A DNA stretch of 64,000 nucleotides from Astrocystis sublimbata (taxonomy: Eukaryota > Ascomycota > Sordariomycetes > Xylariales > Xylariaceae): positions 1,116,001 through 1,180,000 of the forward strand of contig JAJNNY010000004.1 of the NCBI GenBank assembly GCA_022453515.1, written 5' to 3'. A program made the position numbers and the translations under genes. Under the pieces are notes generated by a model. The model searched no databases. It worked only from the letters and a program-made list of their open reading frames with translations, and had not been told where the DNA came from. Below are positions 1 through 10,179 of the stretch, piece by piece (position 1 is the first letter of the stretch; each line of letters opens with the position of its first letter).

Positions 1-337
1 ACCTAGTTATACGGTAGTTATTTAAATATAGCTTATTAATTATACAATAGTTATTTTACTGTTAAAGGAACATTACTAGTTTACTGATCCTACTGTGTGA
101 GGGTAGCGATGGGCAACAAGCTTATCCACTCTGTTTCACCGGATTGATTGCGTGGCAGTCAGCCAATTATCTTCACCAAGATTTCATTGTGCGAAGCTAT
201 TTAAGCAATTGGCTACATTCAGTCGATGTGCTTCTTGTCGAATCATCTCTTACGAGACGACGTGATTCCAACACAAGACAGCCATCCCATCACCTACTTC
301 TATCTTCAACTACGTACATGAGCTCAACATGAGTGCA
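1..337. repeat. AT-rich dispersed repeat at left edge
   Basis: No gene is seen here. Bases 1-80 are AT-rich and resemble 15711-15785: both begin acctagttata, share ttatacaatagttatt, and continue with a ttaaaggaa-like block. The similarity ends within about 80 bp. The rest is the downstream flank of the aspartic protease gene, which ends at 338 on the minus strand. The repeat is probably an old, decayed transposon fragment; I cannot assign a family. Confidence 0.5.
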
Positions 338-1918
338 TCAGATCTTGACTCTGTTCAAGCCGAAGCTCTTCTTGCCAACCTCGGCATATCGAGGCTTGCT
401 CTTTTTGGCGTTACTGATGTTCAATGGCTTGTCTGCGGCGCCAAAGCGCTTTCCCTTGATGTCGAAGACAAAGAATCCACTCTTCAGGAAGATATCACCG
501 AAGATACCGTCAACCCCACTGAGGGACGGGCTGGCCTGTAGACCAGCAAAGCACATCTTCTTGGTGGTATGAGCGTAGATGATGTACTCGCCAGGGACAG
601 CGCCTCTAACAACGTTGCCGGCCTTGTCAGATAACTCCCACAGGAAGTCGGGAAGCTCAGCATCGCACGGGACCACGTAGCCAAAATCACTCATCGAGTA
701 ATTGGCACCCGGCACCTTGGAGAAGTAGGTATCAACAGAGGCCTGGGGTGCAAAGAGGAGAGTTGTTCCAGTGTCTACGATGACGTCCTTGGGGCGAAGG
801 AAAGAATATGTGAGGTTGTCGCCGCTGATCCCAAATGCTGTGTTCTGAACGCCCCAGAAACCAACCGAGGTGTTAACACTCGTGTAGGCAATATCCGAAT
901 CGTAAAGACTTTCATCAATGTAGCCAAAGTTGAAGGAGCCTTCGCTGCTGTTGTGTCGGAAGTCGACAGTGAACAAGGGCTGGTCGAGAACCTCGGGAAG
1001 GAATTCGATGAGAGACTTCTGCGGTGGAACTGTCTGCTTGAGATCGGGCCAGCCCAGGCCGACAAGTCCCGACATGTAACTAGTGGAAGTGAACATGTCG
1101 GACACAGACTTGGCAGACTCAATGGTCATCTTCGGTATGCTCATATTCCCAAGATGCAACGTGTCCGTATAGCACGAGCCAGACGATGTTGACCAATCTC
1201 CGTATATCACAGACCAACTACAGCCTGAAATCAACTCCGCAGTGATGGACTTGTTTGGATTCCATAGTTTCTGTCCGTTTACTTCACTTGGTTCTGTTTC
1301 AGTCGTAAAGAACCAGCTGTGACTTGTGTGAGCATCTTACTGATTTGCTTCCGTTCTAAACATTGGGCTTGGGACGCATGTAACAACAATGAAAGTGGAG
1401 TGGCAACGAAGTTGATGGGAATATTAACGCCATGACAGGGTCTCCGCTTACCTGTCAGTTGAACCAGTATCTAAATCCACGTGCAACTCTTGTGGCGGAT
1501 TGCCTATGCTGATGGGAGCAAGCCACAGGAGATCTCCATCCTTTGACTCTGATGGGACATTGCCAATGCCACCTTGAATACTGTCAATGAAGATTCAAAC
1601 AGAAGACGAGAAGTCATGAGGATGGAATGTAGACTGACTACCATTGTTCGCTGCCGCCGCTAGGATAGCTGTCTTCACATGATGGTTGTCGACGACCTCC
1701 TGTAGGCCTTCAGGAATCTCAAGGTTGAACTTCTTCAGAGTTCGAAGAACCTCAGAAGGCCCGTGGCGAGGTCTATCGGCGTCATGAACAAGCGGGGCAG
1801 AAAAGGTGTTGCCTGCATTGACATTGACGTCGACATCGTGGGTGACTGGGGAGGCAGAGATGGAGACAAGGAAGGCGAAGAAAAAGACCACAAGGGCCAC
1901 AGGGCTGAAGCTTCTCAT
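338..1918 (-). CDS. Secreted pepsin-like aspartic protease
   Basis: Three exons on the minus strand: 1918-1642, 1572-1452 and 1316-338, giving 458 residues. Introns are 69 bp (gt..ttcaag) and 135 bp (gtaagc..cacag). Residues 1-22 form a hydrophobic signal peptide (FFFAFLVSISA). A propeptide follows. The first catalytic motif, DLDTGSTD, lies near residue 127 and spans the end of exon 2. The flap Tyr sits in IYGDWS and the second catalytic motif VDTGTTLL is near residue 314. Both Asp residues, a Cys pair in the C-terminal lobe and several N-glycosylation sites are present, so the enzyme looks active. By family it is an A1 endopeptidase, secreted or vacuolar. The C-terminal tail is basic, without an obvious GPI signal. 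Fragments closely similar to exon 3 recur at 33.4-34.2 kb. The family is certain; the substrate is unknown. Confidence 0.88.
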
Positions 1919-1954
1919 TTTGTATAATGAGGTGTTGACTTCAAAACATGAAGT

Positions 1955-2356
1955 CTACCGAAGTAAAGGAAGAAGCAGAAAAATGACAAGAATGCTAAGA
2001 GGGACAATATTATCAAACCAACTGTTTCGTTGCAAATCAAGACGGTCGACGAAATCGCGATCTTCTTGTGCTTGCAAAGCAAGTTGGTTGAGGAAATCGC
2101 GATCTTCTTCTATTTGCCGAGCAAGACAGTTTAGGAAATCAGAATCTTTTCCTTCTTCTTCTTCTTGCAAAGCAGGAGACTGGGAGGCGATGTGGAACGT
2201 GGTCGGGACGAGAGCAGGCACGGGTGGAACAGCGCAGACAGGACAGCGGCAATGACACTGGCACTGACACTGACACTGTTGTGATTGACAAACACTGAAA
2301 CGTTGGTCTGAGTGGTGCTTGGCTTCCTGGCTTTGTTGAGCTGAAGTCCCGGTCAT
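1955..2356 (-). CDS. Small tail-anchored protein with DRDFL 14-residue repeats
   Basis: A 133-residue open frame with an ATG at 2356. I do not recognise the family. Seen in order: a polar N-terminus; a Gln-Cys run (QCQCQCQCHCRCPVC, residues ~27-41); a proline-rich stretch; an acidic spacer; three 14-residue repeats of the form EEDRDFLNQLALQA (residues ~68-110); then a hydrophobic C-terminal segment (IVPLSILVIFLLLPLL) that could anchor it in a membrane. There is no N-terminal signal. Its stop lies only 36 bp upstream of the protease ATG on the same strand, which is unusually tight for fungi. A second copy of the repeat region with five units lies at 34.7-35.3 kb. That conservation argues for real coding sequence, but expression is unproven. 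The 42-bp units share an atcgcgat core. Confidence 0.5.
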   Translation of the reverse strand: MTGTSAQQSQEAKHHSDQRFSVCQSQQCQCQCQCHCRCPVCAVPPVPALVPTTFHIASQSPALQEEEEGKDSDFLNCLARQIEEDRDFLNQLALQAQEDRDFVDRLDLQRNSWFDNIVPLSILVIFLLLPLLR

Positions 2357-4176
2357 GTCAAAGGGGATGGGGAGGGTCGGCGGCCGATGACCTCACGTCT
2401 TATAGCCAGAAAGAAGGACGTACCCACGAGAACAGTATGGCAATGAATGACTGACTGGAAAGAGGGAGATTGCAAGCTGCTTAGTGGGAAACGTTGTGTG
2501 CCCGGTAGGTCTCAGATAGATGTTGTTGCAGGTGGAGGTGGTGGCGGGAGAGTTGGTAGGTGGGAGGTGGCAGGCGGGAGAGTGACACTGCAGGGCCCAG
2601 AGGACACAGTCATCCATTGGACTCCTCTCGCTCCTTCCGTTGCACCTGCCTTGGGATTGGGATAGCAAACATTGAACGTCGCTGCCACTTGAATCACTCT
2701 CATCCCGCCAAAGTACCAACGCCACCTAAGCACCAACCCAAGGTACTTTCAATGTCGGCACTTGAATTTTCACGCACATTGTTGTACAGGAAGGTGCCTA
2801 CCCATTCTACCTGGGACCTTCTCTCTCCGGTTGAATCTACCTAGGTCATGATTCATTACGATACACTGGAAGGTAGGAGGAGAACAGCAAACAGCAGGTA
2901 GCTGCCCGTGAGATCCCGCACGTCTGTCTCGTACAGCATCTGCCTCTGCCTCTGGTGCTAATTCCAAGTCTGCAGCAATATCACAAATAACTTGGTCATA
3001 AAATTGCAGTAGGGCAGGCACGTATAAACACTTGTTTGTATCTATTATATTTGAGACTGTTAATTGAAGATCGATAATCGATCCATCAATCAAATGATAC
3101 TGACGCCTTTGACTGCTAAGCCTTGCAGTATGCCGTAAAACTACACTCATGCCCGAATTCTCTCGTGGTGGGCTCTCAAGACACCAGCCAATATAAATCA
3201 CTTTTCCCTGTCCATTGTTAATTCAACGAGTTTCACTTAAGGTGTACAAAGTCCGCAACATTTACAAAGCCTTTGTTGAACAAATAGCTTACTGGAGTTA
3301 CGCTGTTGGGGGGACAGAGATCGTGATAATAAGTCCGAAGTCACCGATGATCGTACCGTCCATTTTCTCGAATAGGAGCATCTAGGCTGTGGTCGGGAGC
3401 TCGGGGAACTCGCTCGGCTAGCTGCGTACCACATGCTATGGGAGACGGCACTCGTGAGCAACGAGAACAGTTACCTAGGGGCCTAGGTAGCTAAGGTAGC
3501 TGTCGCCTGCAATCTTGTGTAGCCTCGCACGAGACATCGGCCCCTTGCATGTGGCAACATGCGTGAAGCCGTCTCCAAACGAAAGGAAGACCTCCCCGCG
3601 AGTTCTTGGTCGGTAATTTGATCACCATGTAGGTCTCGCCTCGTCAGCATTTGGACTGATCCATGGTGCCTGACGACATAGTTGTAGGCATAAGGACAAG
3701 TACTTCTTAAGGTTGGATCTTGATACACCAAGCAATCGTATGTGTAATCTGGCAACACTGTGACTGATGTAGCCAGTCCCTTATGAATCACCTGTCGAGT
3801 TATATCCGATCCTGGCATTATACATTCGTTTTTTCTGACCAGATGCACTTAATAGATACCTGGATTGAGCTTGGGAATACAAGTATGAGTCACTGTAGAG
3901 CACGAGGTATTCTCACCCTCTGACTACATTAAACCCCAATATCTGCGACTATCTACGGCTTACTACTTTGCTGCAGTCACCAGTTGCAAATGTCCCCTAA
4001 CAAGCCGCCGTGCATGTTTCCCGCGAATATCAAAGATAAGGTAATTAGCTGGAGGTCCGCGGTCCGCGGTCCAGGTCATAGATTGTGCTTTATTAAAACA
4101 AGAACCTCACGAGAAAATAAAGGATAACGAATTCCAGACCTGGTGTATATATGGAATAAAAATGAAAAATGAATGA
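2357..4176. other. Intergenic, no confident gene
   Basis: Several minus-strand open frames occur here (3848-3483 and 3201-2770). The first encodes TYDCLVYQDP and CPYAYNYVVR, which looks protein-like, but I found no convincing exon chain, start or family. It may be a decayed small secreted-protein gene. Around 3470-3500 there is a cctaggggcctaggtagcta tract typical of this genome's spacers, and near 4058 the GC-rich direct repeat ggtccgc. Confidence 0.4.
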
Positions 4177-4322
4177 TGGCCAACGTGGGAATTGAACCCC
4201 CCAGGTCCAGCGCTCGCGTTGATCCGCTTAGTAAGGCCGAAGGATATTTATACAACGCTGTCCCCAACCGCTAGGGTAAGGATACTGTAATCGCTAGACC
4301 GCACCAACTCGGCCAATTGGGT
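4177..4322 (-). repeat. Degenerate tRNA-like element (SINE head or tRNA relic)
   Basis: On the minus strand there is an A-box-like TGGCCGAGTTGG (about 4315-4304) and, about 115 nt on, a good B box GGTTCAATTCC (4198-4188). The 3' end GTTGGCC plus A can pair with CCAAT of the 5' end ACCCAAT, with mismatches at the outer two pairs. A D-arm (GCCG/CGGT) is visible. No canonical anticodon arm can be drawn, and one T-stem pair is broken. The spacing between boxes is too long for a standard tRNA without an intron. It is therefore either a dead tRNA gene or the head of a tRNA-derived SINE. The segment downstream is AT-rich. Confidence 0.4.
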
Positions 4323-4611
4323 GTAAAAGTAAACTCATTTATAAGGTCAGGTACCTGATGGTTGGTTTGCTGGCAGGAGGCAAGGGGCAAGGGTACATAC
4401 AATGCAGGACGACGTACTTGGAAGGGTTTTAGGTTTAAGGCTATAGTTCGGGCTGGGGATTTGTTTAAACCGCGTAATACGTCCAGGGTATCGATATATG
4501 AGATATAGATATATAGGTATTCATTCATCAAACATGGTCTATGATTTGCTATACGTGATCAAATAAATATCAAATATGCTCATGCCCATGCCCATGCTAT
4601 TGCTCATGCCG

Positions 4612-4641
4612 TTTGTATTGTATTGTATTGTATTGTATTGC
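4612..4641. repeat. (GTATT)n microsatellite
   Basis: About five to six copies of gtatt/ttgta lie 12-40 bp past the LHS1 stop codon, in its probable 3' UTR. Immediately upstream (4578-4611) is an imperfect catgcc repeat. Ordinary slippage DNA. Confidence 0.85.
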
Positions 4642-4652
4642 AATCTCATTGA

Positions 4653-7643
4653 TCACAATTCATCATGTTTCGACTTCTTCCCCGACCCCGAATCATCGCT
4701 TCCCTTCTTATCTTCTGTCAACTTCCGAATCATCTCCTCGAGCTCCTCGGCGGAGGGCATCTCGCCGTTCTCGCCAAGCTCTATCGTCGGGGCCGAGCCC
4801 TCCTCGCTCGTTTTTGTCCCGCTCTTGCCCTTCTTGCTGGTCTTGGTCTTCGCCTTGCTCGACTTCTTCGAGCTGCTGCCGCTCTTCTTGAACTTGGACT
4901 CCATCTTCCTGACGCTCCGCATCGCCATCTCCACGCCCGCCTGCTCCAGCTTCTTCGACTTCTCTGCGATGTCCTTGGCGAGCAACACGGGATCGGCCGT
5001 CTCAGGGAGTTTTTCCTGCGCCGCCACCTTCTTTTCTAACCAGGCCGAGATCGAGTCGTATAGCTCGGTCAACTCCTTAATATCCTCTAGAGAGTACATA
5101 GGTGGAGCAGGGCCCTGGTCTTCTACGGCTGTGGTAGTTGAAGTAGTAGTTGGGGCATCGTCTTCTAAGCCATCAAAGTCACCAGACGGTGCCTCAGTGA
5201 CACTAGCGGCAGCTTCGGTCGCCACCGAGGAAGCGCTGGCGCTTGCCGAGGAAGCATATGCCTCCGCTTCTGCGATCTGGTCCTTGATCTTGGTAATCCA
5301 ACTCTTGGTCTGACCCAAGGACTCTTTTAGTTTCGTGATAAGTTCCGGGCGTTTCGTAGACTCTTCGATCCTCTTTTCAATAGGGGTCACAATGTCCTTG
5401 AGTGCTTTGAGCCTCGACTTGAGCTCCTTATGGGGAGCATCTGCTCCTTCGCCGTATAGCCAATCACTGGCATCACTAGCCTTGCTTTCCAGTGTTGATC
5501 GCTCCTTGGAGCTAGATGCCGCTACGAAAACCTCCGAGTCAAGTAGGTCCCTGACTTTATATGTGAATCCTTCTAGTTGGTTGAGAGCCTCTTCTCTGCC
5601 ACGGCGAGCTATGTCGGAAGTCTCGAAGGCCTTGAGACGATCCTTTGCCTTCGTAAGTTCTGCCTTGGACAGGGCAGGGGTGCCCAATCTCTCCGTAGTG
5701 AAGCCGACAGGAATAGCAACAGTGCGCTTCTTGGGAGCCTCGGCCTCAGCCGTCTCACTCGAGGAAGGCGTTGCGGCAGATTCTGTCGACGAAGAAGTAG
5801 TGGTGGATGTAGTCTCGCTTTCGCTGCTCTCCTCCCCATCTGCCAGCGGCTTCTGGTCCTTGTTCTTGCCAAATCCAAACAAGTTCTTGACGCCGTCCAT
5901 GAGACCTTCTTTCTCTGCTACCTCGGTTTCGCACTCAGCAAACGTCTTCAAGACATGTACTTCGCCATTCTCAGCAACTAGGCGAAGCTGAGCCTTGAAT
6001 TGGATATCAGCTTCAGCGCAGCCGTACTTCTCGGCAAGCGCTGCTACAGTGGCAGTCAAGTTCTTGGTCTTCAGCTCCGTGCTCTCCTTCTCGACAAATC
6101 CATCAGCAGAGGGAATTTGCTGGAAGAAGCTAACGGTGAAGTCTTCTTTGTTCGAGAATGTAACTTCTTTGGGTGCAGCAGTGAGTAGGGACCGTTCGGT
6201 CCAAAGACGCTGTTGTTGGGGCTTGTCGCTGGGGCTGGTCCACTTCATCCCGGCGACATAGTTAGCGCTATCAGATACCCGGATCTCCTTCACGCGGAAA
6301 CTTGGGCTCATCTCTGCGGCTCGGAAACCGGCGCCAAAAACAGCGGCTTCATCCGAGTTGACATTGCTACGAAGCTTGTCGCCACCGGCAAGCTTCTCAA
6401 GCTGCTTCTGGACGAAAGGGGTTCGGGAAGCTCCACCGTGGAGAATGATGGAGTCGAGTTGCGAAATATCAAGCTCGGCTATATCCAGGGCCTTTTGAAC
6501 GGCAACGCTGACTTTTTCTGCGTGAGACTTGGCCATTTCCTCGAATTCTGCCCGGCTGACCTTGTAACGGAAATCGACGTCTTCGTACAGTGCTTCAAAG
6601 CTACCGGCGGCATCGACGTTAGCGCTCAAAATATGGCGCAGTCGTTCAGCTTCCTTCAGTAATTTCGCCATGGCGCGTCCATGCCCACGGACACCCTCCG
6701 CGGTGACGGAAGCTCTCTGGGCAGCTTTGGATTCGACAAACTTGGAGATCATGTCGTCGACGATCAAGTAGTTGAAAGCGTCGCCACCCAGAGTTCGATC
6801 CCAGCCATTGCCCAGAACTTGGACCTCCTGTACGGTCTTGTTGAACTTGCCAACATCTTTGACAGTGCGACCCTGGAACTTCATGATGGTGGCCTTGGTT
6901 GAGCCAGCACCCATATCAAAGACCATGTGGTATTCTGGCTTGCCTCCTTCATTGACCGTGGGGAAAGTTCGGCTTGTGGCATAGTTAAGACCAACGGCCA
7001 ACCCATCGCTGATCAGAGACAGGACCCTGAGACCGACTAGATCACAAGCCAGCTCGACGGCACGCTTCTCCTCGGCTGTGTAAAAAGGCGGTACGGTGAT
7101 GACAACCGAGCGAACGCTGGAGCCGGAGCCGGCCAGAGCCTCAGCGTTGCGCTGGACGCTCTGCAGCTCCATAGCCAGTAGTTCTTCGACCATCCATGCC
7201 TCCTCGTCGGCCGTGGCCTTGCTCTTGAATGCAATAGTACCCCGGCTCTCGGTAGCCTCCAATTGGAGACTCGGGTGTCTCGCAGCATATTCCTCAACAA
7301 TCGAGTCGTCGAGGGGCAGGGCGAGGAGGGTCTTCAGGTTGGGGTACACATCGCCGGGGAATCGGGCAGCGAGCGCAACGGCGTCTGAGCCGTAAGCTCT
7401 CTCGGGGTATGAGCCGCTCTGGAGCGCATTCTGGGAGGGTTTGAAGGCAACGGCGGCAGTCTCTTTTCTTCGCGAATCCTTGGTTAAGACGATCTCGAGA
7501 GGGATACCGGGCTTTACCAGCGCGGCTTTTATGTACTCGGTACCGAGATCGACACCGAGTACAGCTGATATGGCGAGCACATTGGTTGAAAACAGAAATA
7601 GGACGGAGAGTAATATGGATCTAGGAGAGAATGTCGGTGCCAT
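4653..7643 (-). CDS. LHS1: ER Hsp70-like chaperone Lhs1/GRP170
   Basis: A single uninterrupted 996-residue frame. The start is the ATG at 7643, directly before a signal peptide (SILLSVLFLFSTNVLA); the frame stays open three codons further but has no ATG there. The Hsp70-type nucleotide-binding domain covers about residues 25-420, with VLGVDLGTEYIKAA (phosphate 1), DMGAGSTKATIM (phosphate 2) and LHGGASRTPFVQ (adenosine). A beta-sandwich domain, a Ser/Thr/Glu-rich acidic loop and a helical lid follow, as in Hsp110/GRP170. The C-terminus is the ER retrieval signal HDEL after a Lys/Ser-rich tail. By family it acts in the ER lumen as a nucleotide exchange factor for BiP and as a holdase in protein import and the unfolded protein response. 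Length fits the family. The 1-kb upstream spacer to the SDR gene would carry its promoter. Confidence 0.95.
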   Translation of the reverse strand: MAPTFSPRSILLSVLFLFSTNVLAISAVLGVDLGTEYIKAALVKPGIPLEIVLTKDSRRKETAAVAFKPSQNALQSGSYPERAYGSDAVALAARFPGDVYPNLKTLLALPLDDSIVEEYAARHPSLQLEATESRGTIAFKSKATADEEAWMVEELLAMELQSVQRNAEALAGSGSSVRSVVITVPPFYTAEEKRAVELACDLVGLRVLSLISDGLAVGLNYATSRTFPTVNEGGKPEYHMVFDMGAGSTKATIMKFQGRTVKDVGKFNKTVQEVQVLGNGWDRTLGGDAFNYLIVDDMISKFVESKAAQRASVTAEGVRGHGRAMAKLLKEAERLRHILSANVDAAGSFEALYEDVDFRYKVSRAEFEEMAKSHAEKVSVAVQKALDIAELDISQLDSIILHGGASRTPFVQKQLEKLAGGDKLRSNVNSDEAAVFGAGFRAAEMSPSFRVKEIRVSDSANYVAGMKWTSPSDKPQQQRLWTERSLLTAAPKEVTFSNKEDFTVSFFQQIPSADGFVEKESTELKTKNLTATVAALAEKYGCAEADIQFKAQLRLVAENGEVHVLKTFAECETEVAEKEGLMDGVKNLFGFGKNKDQKPLADGEESSESETTSTTTSSSTESAATPSSSETAEAEAPKKRTVAIPVGFTTERLGTPALSKAELTKAKDRLKAFETSDIARRGREEALNQLEGFTYKVRDLLDSEVFVAASSSKERSTLESKASDASDWLYGEGADAPHKELKSRLKALKDIVTPIEKRIEESTKRPELITKLKESLGQTKSWITKIKDQIAEAEAYASSASASASSVATEAAASVTEAPSGDFDGLEDDAPTTTSTTTAVEDQGPAPPMYSLEDIKELTELYDSISAWLEKKVAAQEKLPETADPVLLAKDIAEKSKKLEQAGVEMAMRSVRKMESKFKKSGSSSKKSSKAKTKTSKKGKSGTKTSEEGSAPTIELGENGEMPSAEELEEMIRKLTEDKKGSDDSGSGKKSKHDEL

Positions 7644-8659
7644 GGTGGGCAAATGTGGGAGGGCGAGGTCGGCGCAAGGCTCGCCAGCGCAGATGAGGTA
7701 GACGGAAACCCAACAACTGTGTGTATGTCGGTGTCTATGGTGTGATTTAGATCAGACGGCTAGACTGAGGTACCTATCGTGGGTAGGTACGTATTTTAGA
7801 TAAATAGAAGTTTGGTTGAACGGGGCAAAATTGCATTGAAAGCACCAGGCTGGCTGGCGGCGGGCTTTGTATAAATGGAATAAATGCTCCAAGGCCAATG
7901 GGCATAATCTGGCCTTTAATCGCAGGCTGTGACGGTAGGAGCGGTGACGGGCAAGCGGCAAGCTTCAGCAACAACCGTGGGCCCTTTTACCTCACTTGTA
8001 CATAAGAGCAACGCAAGAGCATGACGTGTTACTAAAAATTCCCACCACGAAAGGACAGCATGATGAAAATTGGCCAGATATCGCTATCTGACAGTGGCAG
8101 CAGTCTGGGCAGTGGCAGGGGTCTCTGCTGAAGCCACCTTTGCACCCATGATTGGCTCGCCTTAGCCCTGTCTGGACCCTGCTCGCCCTAGGCCCTAGGG
8201 CCGCCAGGCCCCATGTGGGCTGTAACCCCGCTGTAAAACCCAGGCACCCAGAATTCCATGCCAGATCTGGACACACTTTAACGAGGGGGGTACTTGGACG
8301 GATGTAAGCTGGAAGTTCAATCAGATGCAAGTTTAACATGGGAAATGAAGATATCACCTCAAAACTGCATTGATAGATAACCTGTGTTAAATTAAATATC
8401 ACAAAGGCCCAGCATCCCAAGGAGCCTTGCCATCTGGCTGTGAATGCATGTTTATGTTTGACTGCACCCTCGATGGGTCAGTTACGTACGTACCCTTGTG
8501 ATACCTATCTTAGAAGCCATGCGGTTGTTGACAACCGCATCCCATGTTACCTGCAACCCCTCACTTTCAGATGCCAGATATCTTTCAAGATACTTGGAAT
8601 CCGCCTTCTTTTTCTGCGCGTGTCGAGTTGGGACATACATATATCCATCATTTTTAAAA
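7644..8659. other. Divergent intergenic region LHS1 / SDR
   Basis: About 1 kb between two divergent genes. A ccctagg tract occurs at 8190-8206. I see no gene, and no unfolded-protein-response element that I could assign with confidence. Confidence 0.5.
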
Positions 8660-9508
8660 ATGCCGCCTGTTGATAATAATATTTCAGGCCGTGTGGCACT
8701 CATTACAGGGGCCTCTGGAGGGTATGTCCATCTGCTGCATCATATCATCCATGATGTAGGCATGTCTGATATCACCAGCAGCTAACGTATTATTAGCATC
8801 GGGGCCGCAATCGCTCGCGGACTATGGGTGGAAGGATGCTCGCTCGTTTTGACAGCCTTCAACAACGATGAGGTTCTAATAACCTTAACCGAAGAATTGC
8901 TCGATAAACGCGTTCGCGATGACCAGTTAATCCAAGTATGCAAACTCGACATTGGGGACTCCGGAGCTATCGATCAGATGTTCAAAAACATAGAAAAGAA
9001 CTTTGGCCATACTCCCGATATACTCGTCTCGAACGCGGGGTACGGCAAGCGCCGGTCGGGTATTCTGGACGTGAGCATCGAAGAGTTCGACCACACGATG
9101 AACATCAACCTACGCGCCGCATTCGTCCTGACCAAGCTTGGCATCCCGCACATGGAAGAGCAGCAATGGGGGCGCATCGTCTTCGTCTCGTCAATCGCCG
9201 CGATCGGGGGCGGCATCAACGCCTGCCACTACGCTGCCTCGAAGGCGGGCCTGTCGGGGATGATGAAGAACTTGGCGGCGAAGCATGCAAAATCTGGTAT
9301 CACGGTAAACGACGTGGCGCCTGCGATGATCGGGGACACTGGCATGATTCCGGACGAGAAGTACGTTGAGGGGACGCCGGGCGATGTGAAGAATATCCCG
9401 GTGGGCCGGCTGGGCACGCCGGAAGAGTGTGCTAATGTAGTCACGATGATGTGCAAGACCGGGTATCTGACCGGACAGTCCATTCTGCTTAGTGGCGGCC
9501 TCAAGTAA
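8660..9508 (+). CDS. Short-chain dehydrogenase/reductase (FabG-like)
   Basis: Two exons, 8660-8721 and 8797-9508, give 257 residues. The intron is 75 bp (gtatgt..ttattag). The splice joins the Rossmann motif TGASGGIG, which confirms the model. Seen: cofactor motif TGASGGIG (residues ~16-23), NAGYG after the fourth strand, catalytic Ser in VSSIAAIGGG, and YAASK carrying the Tyr/Lys pair. These are the classical SDR active-site residues. By family it is an NAD(P)(H)-dependent oxidoreductase close to 3-oxoacyl-ACP reductases; the substrate cannot be read from sequence. There is no organelle signal that I can see. The 3' flank runs straight into repeat block A at 9551, so the transcript end may lie in repeat sequence. 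Confidence 0.9.
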
Positions 9509-9550
9509 TCGATCTCCCCGTTCGGCAATAGGTATATCTCGGGGCGAGAA

Positions 9551-9620
9551 GGGTCTGCTAGTAGGCCTCTGCGAGAAAGCCAAGTAATGTTGTACACATA
9601 TACTGTGCTCGTCCTCGAAT
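9551..9620 (+). repeat. Repeat block A, left copy
   Basis: This stretch (gggtctgctagtaggcctct to cgtcctcgaat) is the reverse complement of 11621-11693 at roughly 85% identity by eye. It lies in the 3' flank of the SDR gene. Confidence 0.8.
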
Positions 9621-9646
9621 CCTTTCGTGAACTACCTAACTACTAT

Positions 9647-9744
9647 TTATTACCTGATTAAGCAAAACACTAAACGATGTTAAATCTATCCTAATCCAGC
9701 CTAGCTTACCGAGAAAGGGGATCATCTATTTCTCGTACCACCTT
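9647..9744 (+). repeat. Repeat block B, left copy
   Basis: This stretch (ttattacctgattaagcaaa to ctcgtaccacctt) matches the reverse complement of 11698-11813 with small indels. In the right copy the order of A and B is swapped relative to a simple inverted repeat. Confidence 0.75.
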
Positions 9745-9771
9745 AGGGGGCTCGGGGGTTGGCATTCCGAC

Positions 9772-10179
9772 CTATGTAATTGAAGCCTGGTTGATAACAA
9801 TGCCTTTTTTCTTGAATTCAAGTATAGTGAAATATCGGGTTTCACTTCTCTCTAGGCGATTGTATGGAATATCGCTTCTTCTATTGATTTTTGTCGTCTT
9901 TACTGTCCGCTCCGAATAGCAGATGATCGTATCTTTGAATTGCGGTATCGAAGATAGGACCTGATTTACTGGGTGCAAGAGGTACAGGGTCGTAGCACGA
10001 CTAAGGTCTCCTTCGGTAACGTGCTGTATTGCAACCATCCGTGGGATTGCCGCAGCAACGACAGAAGATATCCAGTCAGCCAAAAGAGAGACCGACACAG
10101 CCAAGAAACAACTGCAAAATACACAACGCGAGCTGCAGGATCTCAAATATAGTTTTGCGGATTTTAAAACGAGTCTCAC
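9772..10179 (-). pseudogene. Protein fragment with LEFKKKG motif
   Basis: A minus-strand frame whose downstream half (about 10035-9772) looks like genuine protein: it contains SDIPYNRLERSETRYFTILE and then FKKKGIV. The ELEFK-type E-x-K arrangement after a conserved Asp recalls PD-(D/E)XK nuclease-like domains, but this is a weak guess. The upstream half overlaps, antisense, a plus-strand coding fragment that looks real. The frame is therefore probably the remnant of a gene broken by rearrangement, ending beside repeat block B. Confidence 0.35.

Noticed and set aside
2240..2280. QCQCQC run as a metal-binding domain
   Set aside because: It is encoded by a simple cactga/cactgg repeat, so slippage explains it; no known metallothionein spacing.
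4576..5991. Long plus-strand frames opposite LHS1, up to 245 codons
   Set aside because: They are antisense shadows of a GC-biased Hsp70-type gene whose own frame has a signal peptide, all nucleotide-binding motifs and HDEL.
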